Shown: positions 34,394-40,850 of the stretch, piece after piece
How the letters are laid out: every line of letters starts with the position of its first letter
Numbering within the stretch: the first letter of the stretch is position 1
Assembly (NCBI RefSeq): GCF_002744755.1
Contig: NZ_KZ319303.1
Location: 1-40,850, forward strand
DNA length: 40,850 nucleotides
Direction: 5' to 3'
Source: Leeuwenhoekiella nanhaiensis
GTDB lineage: Bacteria > Bacteroidota > Bacteroidia > Flavobacteriales > Flavobacteriaceae
The notes under the pieces: generated by a model
What the model saw: only the letters and a program-made list of their open reading frames with translations
The model's database searches: none
What the model was told of the DNA's origin: nothing
Program-made: the position numbers and the translations under genes

Positions 34394-35513
34394 ACACGTA
34401 CTTGGAATTTCTGGAGGAAAAGATAGCGCCGCACTAGCACTTTATCTTAAAAATCTATATCCCACTTTGGATGTAGACTATTATTCTTGCGACACAGGAA
34501 AAGAATTAAAAGAAACCTATGAACTTATAGAAGCCTTAAACAGCAGGTTAGGTAAAGACATTAAAACAATTTTTGCTGTCGAACCGGAAAAAGAAACCCC
34601 GTACAAAACCACATTTGACCATTTTCTAGCTGAATATGGTGGTTATCTTCCCTCTTCAACTGCAAGATGGTGCACCAAAAAACTAAAGTTAGAACCCTTT
34701 GAGAAATACATTGGTGATGAGCCTACAATATCATACGTGGGAATACGAGGAGATGAAAACAGAGAGGGCTATATATCCAAAAAAACCAACGTGCAATCTA
34801 TTTTTCCGTTTAGAAAAAATATTTGGAGCGAAGACGTTATAAAAGAAGTGTTGGCTAATAATAATATTCCAAAGATTGCAAAACTATATAACAGTCTAAG
34901 TCCAAACCATTTAAAAGAAGATATTCTCAATAGGGTCAATCAGCCAATTTCGCCAAGCTTTAGACAAGGACAAAAATTAGAATTCCTTCTAAACAGCGAT
35001 GTAAAATTATTTAATCGGGTAGTGTTTGAATATTTAAAAGAAAATACCAATTATCCTGTAGGCCTTTTGGAAGAATTCCCTTTAATAGATAATGATGAAG
35101 TTTTGGTATTGGATGACATCTTTAAAATACTAGATGAGAGTGGTGTTGGCATACCAGCGTACTATATAAAAAAATCATACCAAGTAGAAATTGATGGTAA
35201 AATAGAAACTGGTACCTATTCTCGAAGCAGGTCCGGTTGTTTCTTTTGTTTTTACCAGCAAAAAATAGAATGGGTTTGGCTCTTGGAAAATCATCCAGCC
35301 TTATTTAAAAAAGCTATGGTATATGAAAAAGACGGTTACAATTGGATGGATAGCGAGACCTTAGAAGAGCTGTCTAAACCAGAACGAGTTAAAGCCATTA
35401 AAAAAGAACATTTTACGAGAATGAAAAGGCAGCTTAGCAAAAGAACCACCAACAGTTGGAAAGATGAAATTATTGAAGCGGAAGGTCTTGGTTGTGCTAG
35501 CTGCTTCATTTAA
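34383..35513 (+). CDS. sspD: PAPS-reductase/DndC-like ATP pyrophosphatase, SspD-like (376 aa)
   Basis: The PP-loop SGGKDSAALAL (10-20) adenylates the DNA backbone or sulfur acceptor in this family. STARWCTKKLKLEPF (92-106, Cys97) is the PAPS-reductase-type RWCTxxLK motif, and YVGIRGDENREGY (118-130) follows. Cysteines C286/C289 (GCFFCF) and C371/C374 (LGCASCFI, the very C-terminus) could hold an Fe-S cluster, as in DndC. Together with SspA it would transfer sulfur to DNA. Start overlaps the ATPase gene by 11 bp. Not a sulfate-assimilation enzyme: no cysD/N, cysI/J neighbours. Confidence 0.82.
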   Translation: MKVKHVLGISGGKDSAALALYLKNLYPTLDVDYYSCDTGKELKETYELIEALNSRLGKDIKTIFAVEPEKETPYKTTFDHFLAEYGGYLPSSTARWCTKKLKLEPFEKYIGDEPTISYVGIRGDENREGYISKKTNVQSIFPFRKNIWSEDVIKEVLANNNIPKIAKLYNSLSPNHLKEDILNRVNQPISPSFRQGQKLEFLLNSDVKLFNRVVFEYLKENTNYPVGLLEEFPLIDNDEVLVLDDIFKILDESGVGIPAYYIKKSYQVEIDGKIETGTYSRSRSGCFFCFYQQKIEWVWLLENHPALFKKAMVYEKDGYNWMDSETLEELSKPERVKAIKKEHFTRMKRQLSKRTTNSWKDEIIEAEGLGCASCFI

Positions 35514-35524
35514 AATATAAATAT

Positions 35525-37291
35525 ATGAGTGATAAAATCGATTTATCCATAGATGCCGGAAGGCTTTTATTTGGATTGAGCAGAATTGGCTACACAACTT
35601 CCGCCGCCATTTGCGATATTATAGATAATTCAGTAAGGGCAAATGCACAGAATATAAATCTGTTAATCAAAAAAGAGCGCGAGGACTTCTCAGATAACAA
35701 GAGAAACAATGTCAAGGAATACATTATAATAGATGACGGTGATGGTATGGACGAAAATGCCATAAAAGAAGCGCTTAAACTTGGCTCAACAGATGACCAT
35801 TATGATGATAAATCCCTATCCAAATTTGGCTTAGGTTTAAAATCAGCTTCATTTTCTCAGGGTGATGTTCTTAAGGTAATTTCTTCGGATGGAACAGGAT
35901 TTAACAAGTACGAAGTCTCTCTTCCAAAAGTGATGGAAGCCAAGGAATATTTTGCTGAAAAAACTGAAATTGACGAGAATGAATCTGAATTAATTGACAC
36001 CTATCTAAAGGAAGGCAAGGGTACCATCATTATTATTTCTGCTATTCGATTAAACAACCATCCAAGTGTTAGAAATACAATTAAGGAACTTAAAACAAAA
36101 GTTGGTGTCATCTATTTCTATTTCCTATCTGAAAGCGGAATCAATATTACAATTGGCGACAAAAAAATAGATGCCATTGACCCGTTGTTTGTTTCTGAAG
36201 CCAACGAAAATGGAAATCTAAACGAAAATGAGTGGGACGGAACCGAAGTAAGATGGATAGAAAAACCAAAAGAGCTTACCCTTGATGATGAACTACAAAT
36301 AAATGTTACTATTGAGATAACGCAGCTGCCTTATCCACCTATTTATAGAATCAAAAATATTGGGGAATCGAGAGACAAGGAAGTCCGTGAAAGGTATTTA
36401 ATTGAAGCAGGTAACTATGGATTTTATGTGTATAGAAACAAAAGACTGATATCCTGGGCTTCAAACTTACAAGGTATTATTCCATACGACCAAGATTTTT
36501 ATGCCTTTAGAGGAAGAATACTTATCAATGATGAGGCAGATGATTTCTTCAACATTGATGTGAAAAAATCTTCGCTCACCCTTTCTGAAGAAGCGTTTAG
36601 AAATATCAGCGATTTTACCAAAGAAGCAAAAAGTAAAAGTAAGGCTGCTTGGAAAAATGCAGGTAAGATTAGTAGAGACATAATTAATAAAGCACCAAAC
36701 GAAATCGCGAACAAACTCTTAGAAGAATTTGAGCAGATAGAAATATTGCCTGGTGATGACCTACCCGATGAGGAAATAGCTTTAGAGAGATTAAAAGCTA
36801 TTACGGACGATATGACCTCGAAAATCAAGTGGATAATTAAAATGATGAAAGAGGATAAGGGTGAAGAAGTGGATGATGTGGATGATGACTACACCGAAGA
36901 TGAAAAAGAAGAGGCCGTGAAAGGTGAAAAAAACCCTAACCTCACTAAAATATTCAGGGTATCATCTGTTGAGGACAACCTTTTATGGGAACCTTACTAT
37001 GATACCGATTTAGGGAATTGTGTAAGGATTAATAAAATTCACCGATTTGCAAGACTAATCTATGAAGATAATGCCGAAAATAGAGATTTACAGATTCTCT
37101 TCGATTTAATGATGCTTCAATTTGCCGATTCCGAATTATACGCCTACAAGAATATTGGAAAATATGAATACGACGATTTAAAAGTTATTTTAAGAGAGTC
37201 CAGAAGGATAGTATCGGAATTTCTAGCTAATATGTGTAGAAAACTAGAAAACGATTTGCCACCAAATTACAGTGACGAAAAGTATGCTTGA
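35525..37291 (+). CDS. MORC/MutL-like GHKL ATPase in the ssp operon (588 aa)
   Basis: All three GHKL boxes are clear: the N box AAICDIIDNSVRANA (27-41, Asp31, Asn35), G1 IIIDDGDGMDENAI (67-80) and G2 LSKFGLGLKSASFSQG (98-113). The KFGLGLKSAS form is typical of MORC/Hsp90-like rather than histidine-kinase GHKL proteins. A transducer region and an acidic segment (about residues 440-465, rich in Asp/Glu) follow. There is no nuclease motif, but the next gene, overlapping by 8 bp, encodes a GIY-YIG nuclease. The pair looks like an ATP-driven clamp with a nuclease partner, a plausible PT-sensing restriction effector. Evidence for PT linkage is only operon context. Confidence 0.85.
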   Translation: MSDKIDLSIDAGRLLFGLSRIGYTTSAAICDIIDNSVRANAQNINLLIKKEREDFSDNKRNNVKEYIIIDDGDGMDENAIKEALKLGSTDDHYDDKSLSKFGLGLKSASFSQGDVLKVISSDGTGFNKYEVSLPKVMEAKEYFAEKTEIDENESELIDTYLKEGKGTIIIISAIRLNNHPSVRNTIKELKTKVGVIYFYFLSESGINITIGDKKIDAIDPLFVSEANENGNLNENEWDGTEVRWIEKPKELTLDDELQINVTIEITQLPYPPIYRIKNIGESRDKEVRERYLIEAGNYGFYVYRNKRLISWASNLQGIIPYDQDFYAFRGRILINDEADDFFNIDVKKSSLTLSEEAFRNISDFTKEAKSKSKAAWKNAGKISRDIINKAPNEIANKLLEEFEQIEILPGDDLPDEEIALERLKAITDDMTSKIKWIIKMMKEDKGEEVDDVDDDYTEDEKEEAVKGEKNPNLTKIFRVSSVEDNLLWEPYYDTDLGNCVRINKIHRFARLIYEDNAENRDLQILFDLMMLQFADSELYAYKNIGKYEYDDLKVILRESRRIVSEFLANMCRKLENDLPPNYSDEKYA

Positions 37292-37736
37292 AACTAGTAT
37301 ATTGGGGACTTTCAATGGTTCGGATCAAGCATATATCTATATTTGGCTTTCCAAAAAACACAAAATCGTTTATGTAGGAATGACCAACAGTTATACTGGT
37401 ACAATTGGTAGAGCCGGTGCACACTTTAATAGAAAGGGAACTTTACGAAAACGGTTTGTCGAAACCAGAGGTTATGAAGTCAACGACGTAGATGATATAT
37501 TGTTACTGTCCTTCCCTTTGCCTAAAACAAGAGAATTTACATCAGTAGAAAAATCATATAGGGAAGCTGTTGAATATTTAGTACAAAAAGAACTGATTTT
37601 ATTGCGTGGTAAACTCAATCCTACTTTTGATGTTATTTCGTGGGTAAGACTTAGCCCAAGAACAGGAAATTCGAGAATCAAAAAATTAGCGGCGTCCATT
37701 GTAAATTCCTTTGAAACTAACTATTCGCGCTTCTAA
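37284..37736 (+). CDS. GIY-YIG family nuclease (150 aa), last gene of the ssp operon
   Basis: AYIYIWLSKKHKIVYVGMTN (16-35) is a GIY-YIG module in the form YIYIW-x7-IVYVG, with further expected residues Arg43 (IGRAGAHF) and a Glu in YLVQKELILL (about 103). An Asn in GKLNPTFD follows as in other GIY-YIG enzymes. Domains of this size are single-strand or nicking nucleases. ATG 37284 is preferred over the GTG at 37272 because it overlaps the upstream stop by 8 bp, like the other joins of the operon. The 3' end overlaps the convergent sspA by 20 bp. Confidence 0.78.
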   Translation: MLETSILGTFNGSDQAYIYIWLSKKHKIVYVGMTNSYTGTIGRAGAHFNRKGTLRKRFVETRGYEVNDVDDILLLSFPLPKTREFTSVEKSYREAVEYLVQKELILLRGKLNPTFDVISWVRLSPRTGNSRIKKLAASIVNSFETNYSRF

Positions 37737-38847
37737 TGGCTTTAATCAGCTTATTCAACTGAGTTTGAGTTGTCATAGCACCAAAACTTACGCGAATGCT
37801 TCTATCAGCTTTTTCCTTACTCAACCCCATACTCTTCAGAACGTGAGATTGTTCTAATAAGCGAGAATTGCAAGCAGAACCGGTAGAGACAGAAAGCACA
37901 TTTTTATTTCCTAATATAAATGACTCGGCATCTTGATTTGCAAGTTGTATATTAAGAATAAAGGGGCTTCTATTAGCTGAAACTGCATTAACTATACCCA
38001 ATTTTGATTGCCGCAATTTTTGTTGTAAATGAGTATTCAACTTTTGAATTTTCTGGTAATTTGTTTCCATCTTAAACATTGCCACTTCGCTAGCTTTTCC
38101 CAAGCCTACAATTCCTGGAACATTCTGTGTCCCTAAATTTACAGAATCAATAAGGTGTTTAACCGATACACCAGATTTAGTTTTAGCATTTGATTTGACT
38201 AATAAACCACCAATGCCTTTAGGTCCGTAAATTTTATGCGCATTAAAACAAAGTAAGTCTATATTTTCATCTTGAAAGTTGAGTGGAAGTTTTCCATAAG
38301 ATTGTGTCGCATCTGTAAAAAAAAGAACATTATGTTTCTTGCATATAGTACCAATATCCCCAATATCGGCAATAACACCGGTTTCATTGTTAACGTGCAT
38401 TAATGCTACAAGTATTGTATCACTTCCAATACTATCTTCCAGTAAACTTGTATCTAATTTTCCATTGTCATCAACATCAAGATAGGTTATCCGAGCACCG
38501 ACTCTTTCTAAATCCTCACACGTATCCAAAACTGCTTTGTGCTCTGCTTTGGAAGTGATTATATGGTTTCCTGCATCTAAACTATTGTAGAAAACTCGAC
38601 TTATGGCCAACTTGATAGATTCAGTTGAGCCACTCGTAAAAAACACCTCATTCTCATCACAGTTAATAAGCTTGGAAACTTGATTTTTGGCTTTTTCAAC
38701 GGCTATAGAAGCCATTTCCCCTTGCTTATGAGTACTACTCGAAGCATTTCCATAATAACTGAGAAAATATGGCGACATTGCATCGTAAACTTCCTCGTTT
38801 ACTGGTGTAGTAGATGCAAAATCAAAATATATTGGTTCTTCGTTCAC
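37717..38847 (-). CDS. sspA: Cysteine desulfurase, SspA/DndA-like (376 aa)
   Basis: A class V aminotransferase-fold enzyme with PLP-site residues His104 (KAEHKAVLDT), MHVNNETGVIADIG (150-163), DATQSYGK and Lys205 in FNAHKIYGPKGIGGL. The persulfide Cys326 lies in STGSACNSR (321-329). It removes sulfur from L-cysteine and would feed the SspD-like protein. It is convergent to the operon with its own -7 element. Convergence and immediate proximity to SspD, and no iscU/iscA/suf neighbours, argue for the phosphorothioation role over Fe-S assembly. Confidence 0.85.
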   Translation of the reverse strand: MNEEPIYFDFASTTPVNEEVYDAMSPYFLSYYGNASSSTHKQGEMASIAVEKAKNQVSKLINCDENEVFFTSGSTESIKLAISRVFYNSLDAGNHIITSKAEHKAVLDTCEDLERVGARITYLDVDDNGKLDTSLLEDSIGSDTILVALMHVNNETGVIADIGDIGTICKKHNVLFFTDATQSYGKLPLNFQDENIDLLCFNAHKIYGPKGIGGLLVKSNAKTKSGVSVKHLIDSVNLGTQNVPGIVGLGKASEVAMFKMETNYQKIQKLNTHLQQKLRQSKLGIVNAVSANRSPFILNIQLANQDAESFILGNKNVLSVSTGSACNSRLLEQSHVLKSMGLSKEKADRSIRVSFGAMTTQTQLNKLIKAIRSANS

Positions 38848-38866
38848 GCTCTTTAAATAACAACAG

Positions 38867-38874
38867 CAAAGTTA
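38867..38874 (-). promoter_or_regulatory. -7 element (TAACTTTG) for sspA
   Basis: On the minus strand TAACTTTG matches TAnnTTTG perfectly, 19 bp before the ATG at 38847. No consensus TTG at -33. It would give sspA a separate promoter from the convergent operon. Confidence 0.5.
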
Positions 38875-38932
38875 AAAATATAAATATCTATTTCTTGAAA
38901 AATGAATATCCTTTTTGGCAAACCAATGAAAA

Positions 38933-39034
38933 TTAGAGTTTTCGTAATGTTGCAATCATTAGTTTAATCTCTAAAAAAGTTTCTATCAAAACCTTTTTTA
39001 TACTCTTTACCACTTCTGTAAACATATCTTTCAT
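38933..39034 (-). CDS. Possible 33-residue peptide coupled to the amidase gene
   Basis: On the minus strand an ATG at 39034 overlaps the amidase stop as ATGA and opens a frame to TAA at 38933-38935. The peptide (MKDMFTEVVKSIKKVLIETF, then LEIKLMIATLRKL) is amphipathic and basic. Family unknown. The ATGA coupling is the only support beyond the open frame. Confidence 0.3.
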   Translation of the reverse strand: MKDMFTEVVKSIKKVLIETFLEIKLMIATLRKL

Positions 39035-39675
39035 AATTTCATTTTTCTGTTTTGTAAGCTATTTAAAATGGACAAGGCTAGGGCAAAAACATTTTCTTGC
39101 TGTTTAAGATATTCGGCTTCATCCCTATTAGATAAAAAGCCAAGTTCCAAAAGGACCGAAGCACAATAACTTATGGTTTCCCGCAACACCTGAAAATTCG
39201 CAAACTTAACACCCCTACTTTCAAATCTCAATTGCTTTTTGAAAGCAGTTTGCAAATCAAAAGCCAACCAAGTGGCATCTTTTGAATATTGTGATATTCC
39301 ATTAGAAACATAAACTTCAACACCTCTCGCATTTGGATTATCCGAATGATTACAATGCAACGAAATAAACACATCTGCTTCCAAAGCTTTGGACAATTTA
39401 CTTCTATCGGTTAACGAAATAAGCGTATCGCTATATCTTGTCAAATAAATATCAAGAGGCTTTTCCATTTTGTTATTCAATTTTAAAATGGCATTTGCAA
39501 TATCGAATACAACATCCTTTTCTTGGATGCCATTTACACCTATTGCACCGGAATCTTTTCCACCGTGTCCAACGTCAATTACAATTCGTTTTTGAGCACT
39601 CGTTTCTTGTCCAAAAATGGTGCACATTTTTAGAAGCAAAATGACAAAACTGACGTTTTTGAGCACTTTTTTCAT
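39031..39675 (-). CDS. N-acetylmuramoyl-L-alanine amidase (Amidase_3), 214 aa
   Basis: After a signal peptide (KKVLKNVSFVILLLKMCTIF, cleavage near GQE) the zinc-amidase motifs appear: VIDVGHGGKDSGAIG (first His), a Glu in GIQEKDVVFDIA, SLHCNHSDN (second His) and the catalytic Glu in VLLELGFLSN. It cleaves the amide bond between MurNAc and L-Ala, and in Bacteroidota conjugative transposons such an enzyme may open the cell wall for the transfer apparatus. ATG 39675 starts the signal peptide; the upstream in-frame ATG at 39705 adds ten residues without a clear role. Encoded opposite the tra genes. Confidence 0.85.
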   Translation of the reverse strand: MKKVLKNVSFVILLLKMCTIFGQETSAQKRIVIDVGHGGKDSGAIGVNGIQEKDVVFDIANAILKLNNKMEKPLDIYLTRYSDTLISLTDRSKLSKALEADVFISLHCNHSDNPNARGVEVYVSNGISQYSKDATWLAFDLQTAFKKQLRFESRGVKFANFQVLRETISYCASVLLELGFLSNRDEAEYLKQQENVFALALSILNSLQNRKMKL

Positions 39676-39864
39676 TTTCAATTTTCGGGTTATCAACAAC
39701 TTCACTTCAAAATTTCATAAAATATGATGCCAATTAATAGCAACCGAATTCAAATGAAATCAAATAATATTTTATTCACAATTATTTGATTATCAGTTAT
39801 TTATAAACAAATATATGTAAATTTCCATAACAAAAATGAACCAAAAAAATTAAACCGTTCCGTT

Positions 39865-40152
39865 ATGAAAAAATCATTCTATTTAGCATCCATTCTTTCA
39901 CTCTTATCCACTTCACTTTTTGCTCAAATTGGTGGCATTGAAGATTCGGTCGATGATGTTTCTAACACCATCCGAACTATTTTTCCAATCATATTAGGGG
40001 TCATTTTCCTCATCGGGTTCCTGTTTAACGCAGGACATTTCTTTGGCGAAAATGCAGACCTAAAAAAAGGGATTACCAGAGTACTTGTATTTGTTTTGAT
40101 TGCAGGTGCGGTAGTCGGCATCTTCACGTACCTCATAGGAATTGTTGTGTAA
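39865..40152 (+). CDS. traE: TraE family conjugative transposon protein (DUF4134, 95 aa)
   Basis: A signal-like N-terminus (KKSFYLASILSLLSTSLFAQ) is followed by two transmembrane segments (IRTIFPIILGVIFLIGFLFN and VLVFVLIAGAVVGIFTYLIG), in the VirB2-pilin-like pattern of DUF4134. The order DUF4134-DUF4133-TraG is diagnostic of the CTnDOT-like type IV secretion (tra) operon. Stop TAA is directly followed by the traF ATG. Confidence 0.85.
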   Translation: MKKSFYLASILSLLSTSLFAQIGGIEDSVDDVSNTIRTIFPIILGVIFLIGFLFNAGHFFGENADLKKGITRVLVFVLIAGAVVGIFTYLIGIVV

Positions 40153-40437
40153 ATGAAGCGGTTCGAGGTCTATAAAAACATTAGGAAACGGGCGGTTATT
40201 TTTGGGCTGCCCATTTCCCTGTTTGCCTTAATGATGGTTTCCATTTTGGCCTCGTTGCTCATTATCATATTCTCTTTCAGCTTCGGGATAATTATAAGTG
40301 TACTGGTTTTTAATGCTGGGCTTTACGTGGCATTGACGAGAATAACCCATAACCCTCAGCTATTTCAAACAGCTAACGCATTCCCTAAAATTATCAGTAA
40401 CAAGCGTAATTCAGGTTTCGACTATGAACAAGATTAA
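40153..40437 (+). CDS. traF: TraF family conjugative transposon protein (DUF4133, 94 aa)
   Basis: The protein has a VirB3-like layout: a basic cytoplasmic N-terminus (FEVYKNIRKRAVIFGLP) and a hydrophobic region of two close helices (about residues 17-60), followed by QLFQTANAFPKIISNKR. It matches DUF4133. The end overlaps the traG start by 14 bp, so it is translationally linked. Confidence 0.85.
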   Translation: MKRFEVYKNIRKRAVIFGLPISLFALMMVSILASLLIIIFSFSFGIIISVLVFNAGLYVALTRITHNPQLFQTANAFPKIISNKRNSGFDYEQD

Positions 40438-40850
40438 CCTTTCGGCATATCATCCCATTGCAGATATTCAGGACAATATCATCTTTGCTAACAATGGCAA
40501 CGTAGTACTGTGCTATGAAGGGAATTTACCTGAAATCTATTCCCTTTCAGAAAAGGATTTTGAGGATATGCACGGTGCTTGGTTTCAGGCTCTAAAATCA
40601 TTGCCTATTGGGACTGTGGTTCATAAACAGGATATCTATTTGAAGAAATCCTATTCTTCGGAACAACTTCCGAATACAACCTTTCTGGAAAAAGCCACAT
40701 ACGAGCATTTCAAAGGTCGAGGACACATAGAACATAAATGCTATCTGTTCTTCATACTGACCAAGAACAAGGCACTTAATAATTCAAAATATGTCAACCC
40801 TTTCCGGAAGGTTTCTAAGGGAATTGTGCAAGAACTGGATGACAACGTTA
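40424..40850 (+). CDS. traG: TraG family conjugation ATPase (VirB4-like), N-terminal part cut by window edge
   Basis: The frame MNKINLSAYHPIADIQDNII (starting at 40424) followed by NGNVVLCYEGNLPEIYSLSE is the N-terminus of Bacteroidota TraG proteins, the VirB4-type ATPase powering conjugative DNA transfer (~800 aa). About 142 codons are visible, with no stop before the edge; the P-loop is beyond the window. Position after DUF4134 and DUF4133 confirms the call. Confidence 0.85.
   Translation, partial: MNKINLSAYHPIADIQDNIIFANNGNVVLCYEGNLPEIYSLSEKDFEDMHGAWFQALKSLPIGTVVHKQDIYLKKSYSSEQLPNTTFLEKATYEHFKGRGHIEHKCYLFFILTKNKALNNSKYVNPFRKVSKGIVQELDDNV

Noticed and set aside
29921-38847. BREX or DISARM system
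   Set aside because: There is no methyltransferase, PglZ alkaline phosphatase, Lon-like protease or PLD helicase. DUF4007 plus a PAPS-reductase-like protein and desulfurase point to phosphorothioation.
37717-38847. Housekeeping IscS/NifS for Fe-S clusters
   Set aside because: No iscU, iscA, suf or nif neighbours; adjacent to the SspD-like gene. Phylogeny would settle it.
1-40850. rRNA, tRNA, riboswitch or insertion sequence
   Set aside because: I saw no transposase, terminal inverted repeats, tRNA cloverleaf or known riboswitch core in reading both strands; a covariance-model search was not possible.

Overview
The window looks like part of an integrative and conjugative element (ICE) of a low-GC member of the Bacteroidota, most likely Flavobacteriia. 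Evidence: an RteC-type excision regulator, a TraE/TraF/TraG (DUF4134/DUF4133/conjugation ATPase) start at the right edge, typical Bacteroidota families (HYC_CC_PP-like secreted proteins, DUF5676, WG-repeat and SHOCT proteins), and promoter elements close to the Bacteroidota TTG-N19-TAnnTTTG pattern. No integrase, relaxase, attachment site, rRNA or tRNA gene was recognised, so the element ends lie outside.

Region 1 (1-5729 and 21032-24360) is copper/silver resistance: the start of a CusA-like RND pump and a HYC-type protein on the minus strand, a divergent HYC paralogue, an HMA-AraC fusion regulator, a Met-rich lipoprotein, a His-tailed membrane protein, a CopZ-like chaperone, DUF5676 and lycopene-cyclase-like membrane proteins, a universal stress protein, and a CPH-type (CopB-like) P-type ATPase. 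Two genes here are broken: a SHOCT gene by an in-frame TAG, and an MFS exporter gene by a frameshift in an A tract.

Region 2 (5781-21012), embedded in the copper genes and on the same strand with small gaps or overlaps, is a metabolic cargo: NDH-2, archaeal-type GAPDH, class I aldolase, dicarboxylate symporter, alpha/beta hydrolase, phosphofructokinase, D-lactate dehydrogenase, SDR, tandem universal stress protein, ATP-cone/nuclease fusion, beta-CASP MBL protein, AMP phosphorylase and PRPP synthetase. My inference is that it maintains glycolytic and redox flux and nucleotide balance under metal or oxidative stress.

Region 3 (24415-27245) is the mobility core: rteC, a spacer with two near-identical 20-bp repeats, an excisionase-like HTH gene, a replication-initiator-like gene whose coding sequence contains 33-bp iterons, and a DnaC-like ATPase gene. 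This could be an ICE replication module.

Region 4 (27366-38847) is the most interesting part: a probable DNA phosphorothioation defence island. An Xre gene with its own promoter and operator palindromes is followed by overlapping or near-touching genes for DUF4007 (SspB-like), a P-loop ATPase (SspC-like), a PAPS-reductase/DndC-like sulfurtransferase (SspD-like), a MORC/MutL-like GHKL ATPase and a GIY-YIG nuclease. A convergent cysteine desulfurase gene (SspA-like) and a second large GHKL ATPase gene flank the operon. The usual SspE (DUF262/HNH), SspFGH or DndFGH effectors were not recognised. The GHKL/GIY-YIG pair is therefore a candidate novel effector.

Region 5 (38933-40850) holds an N-acetylmuramoyl-L-alanine amidase gene (minus strand) and the beginning of the tra operon.
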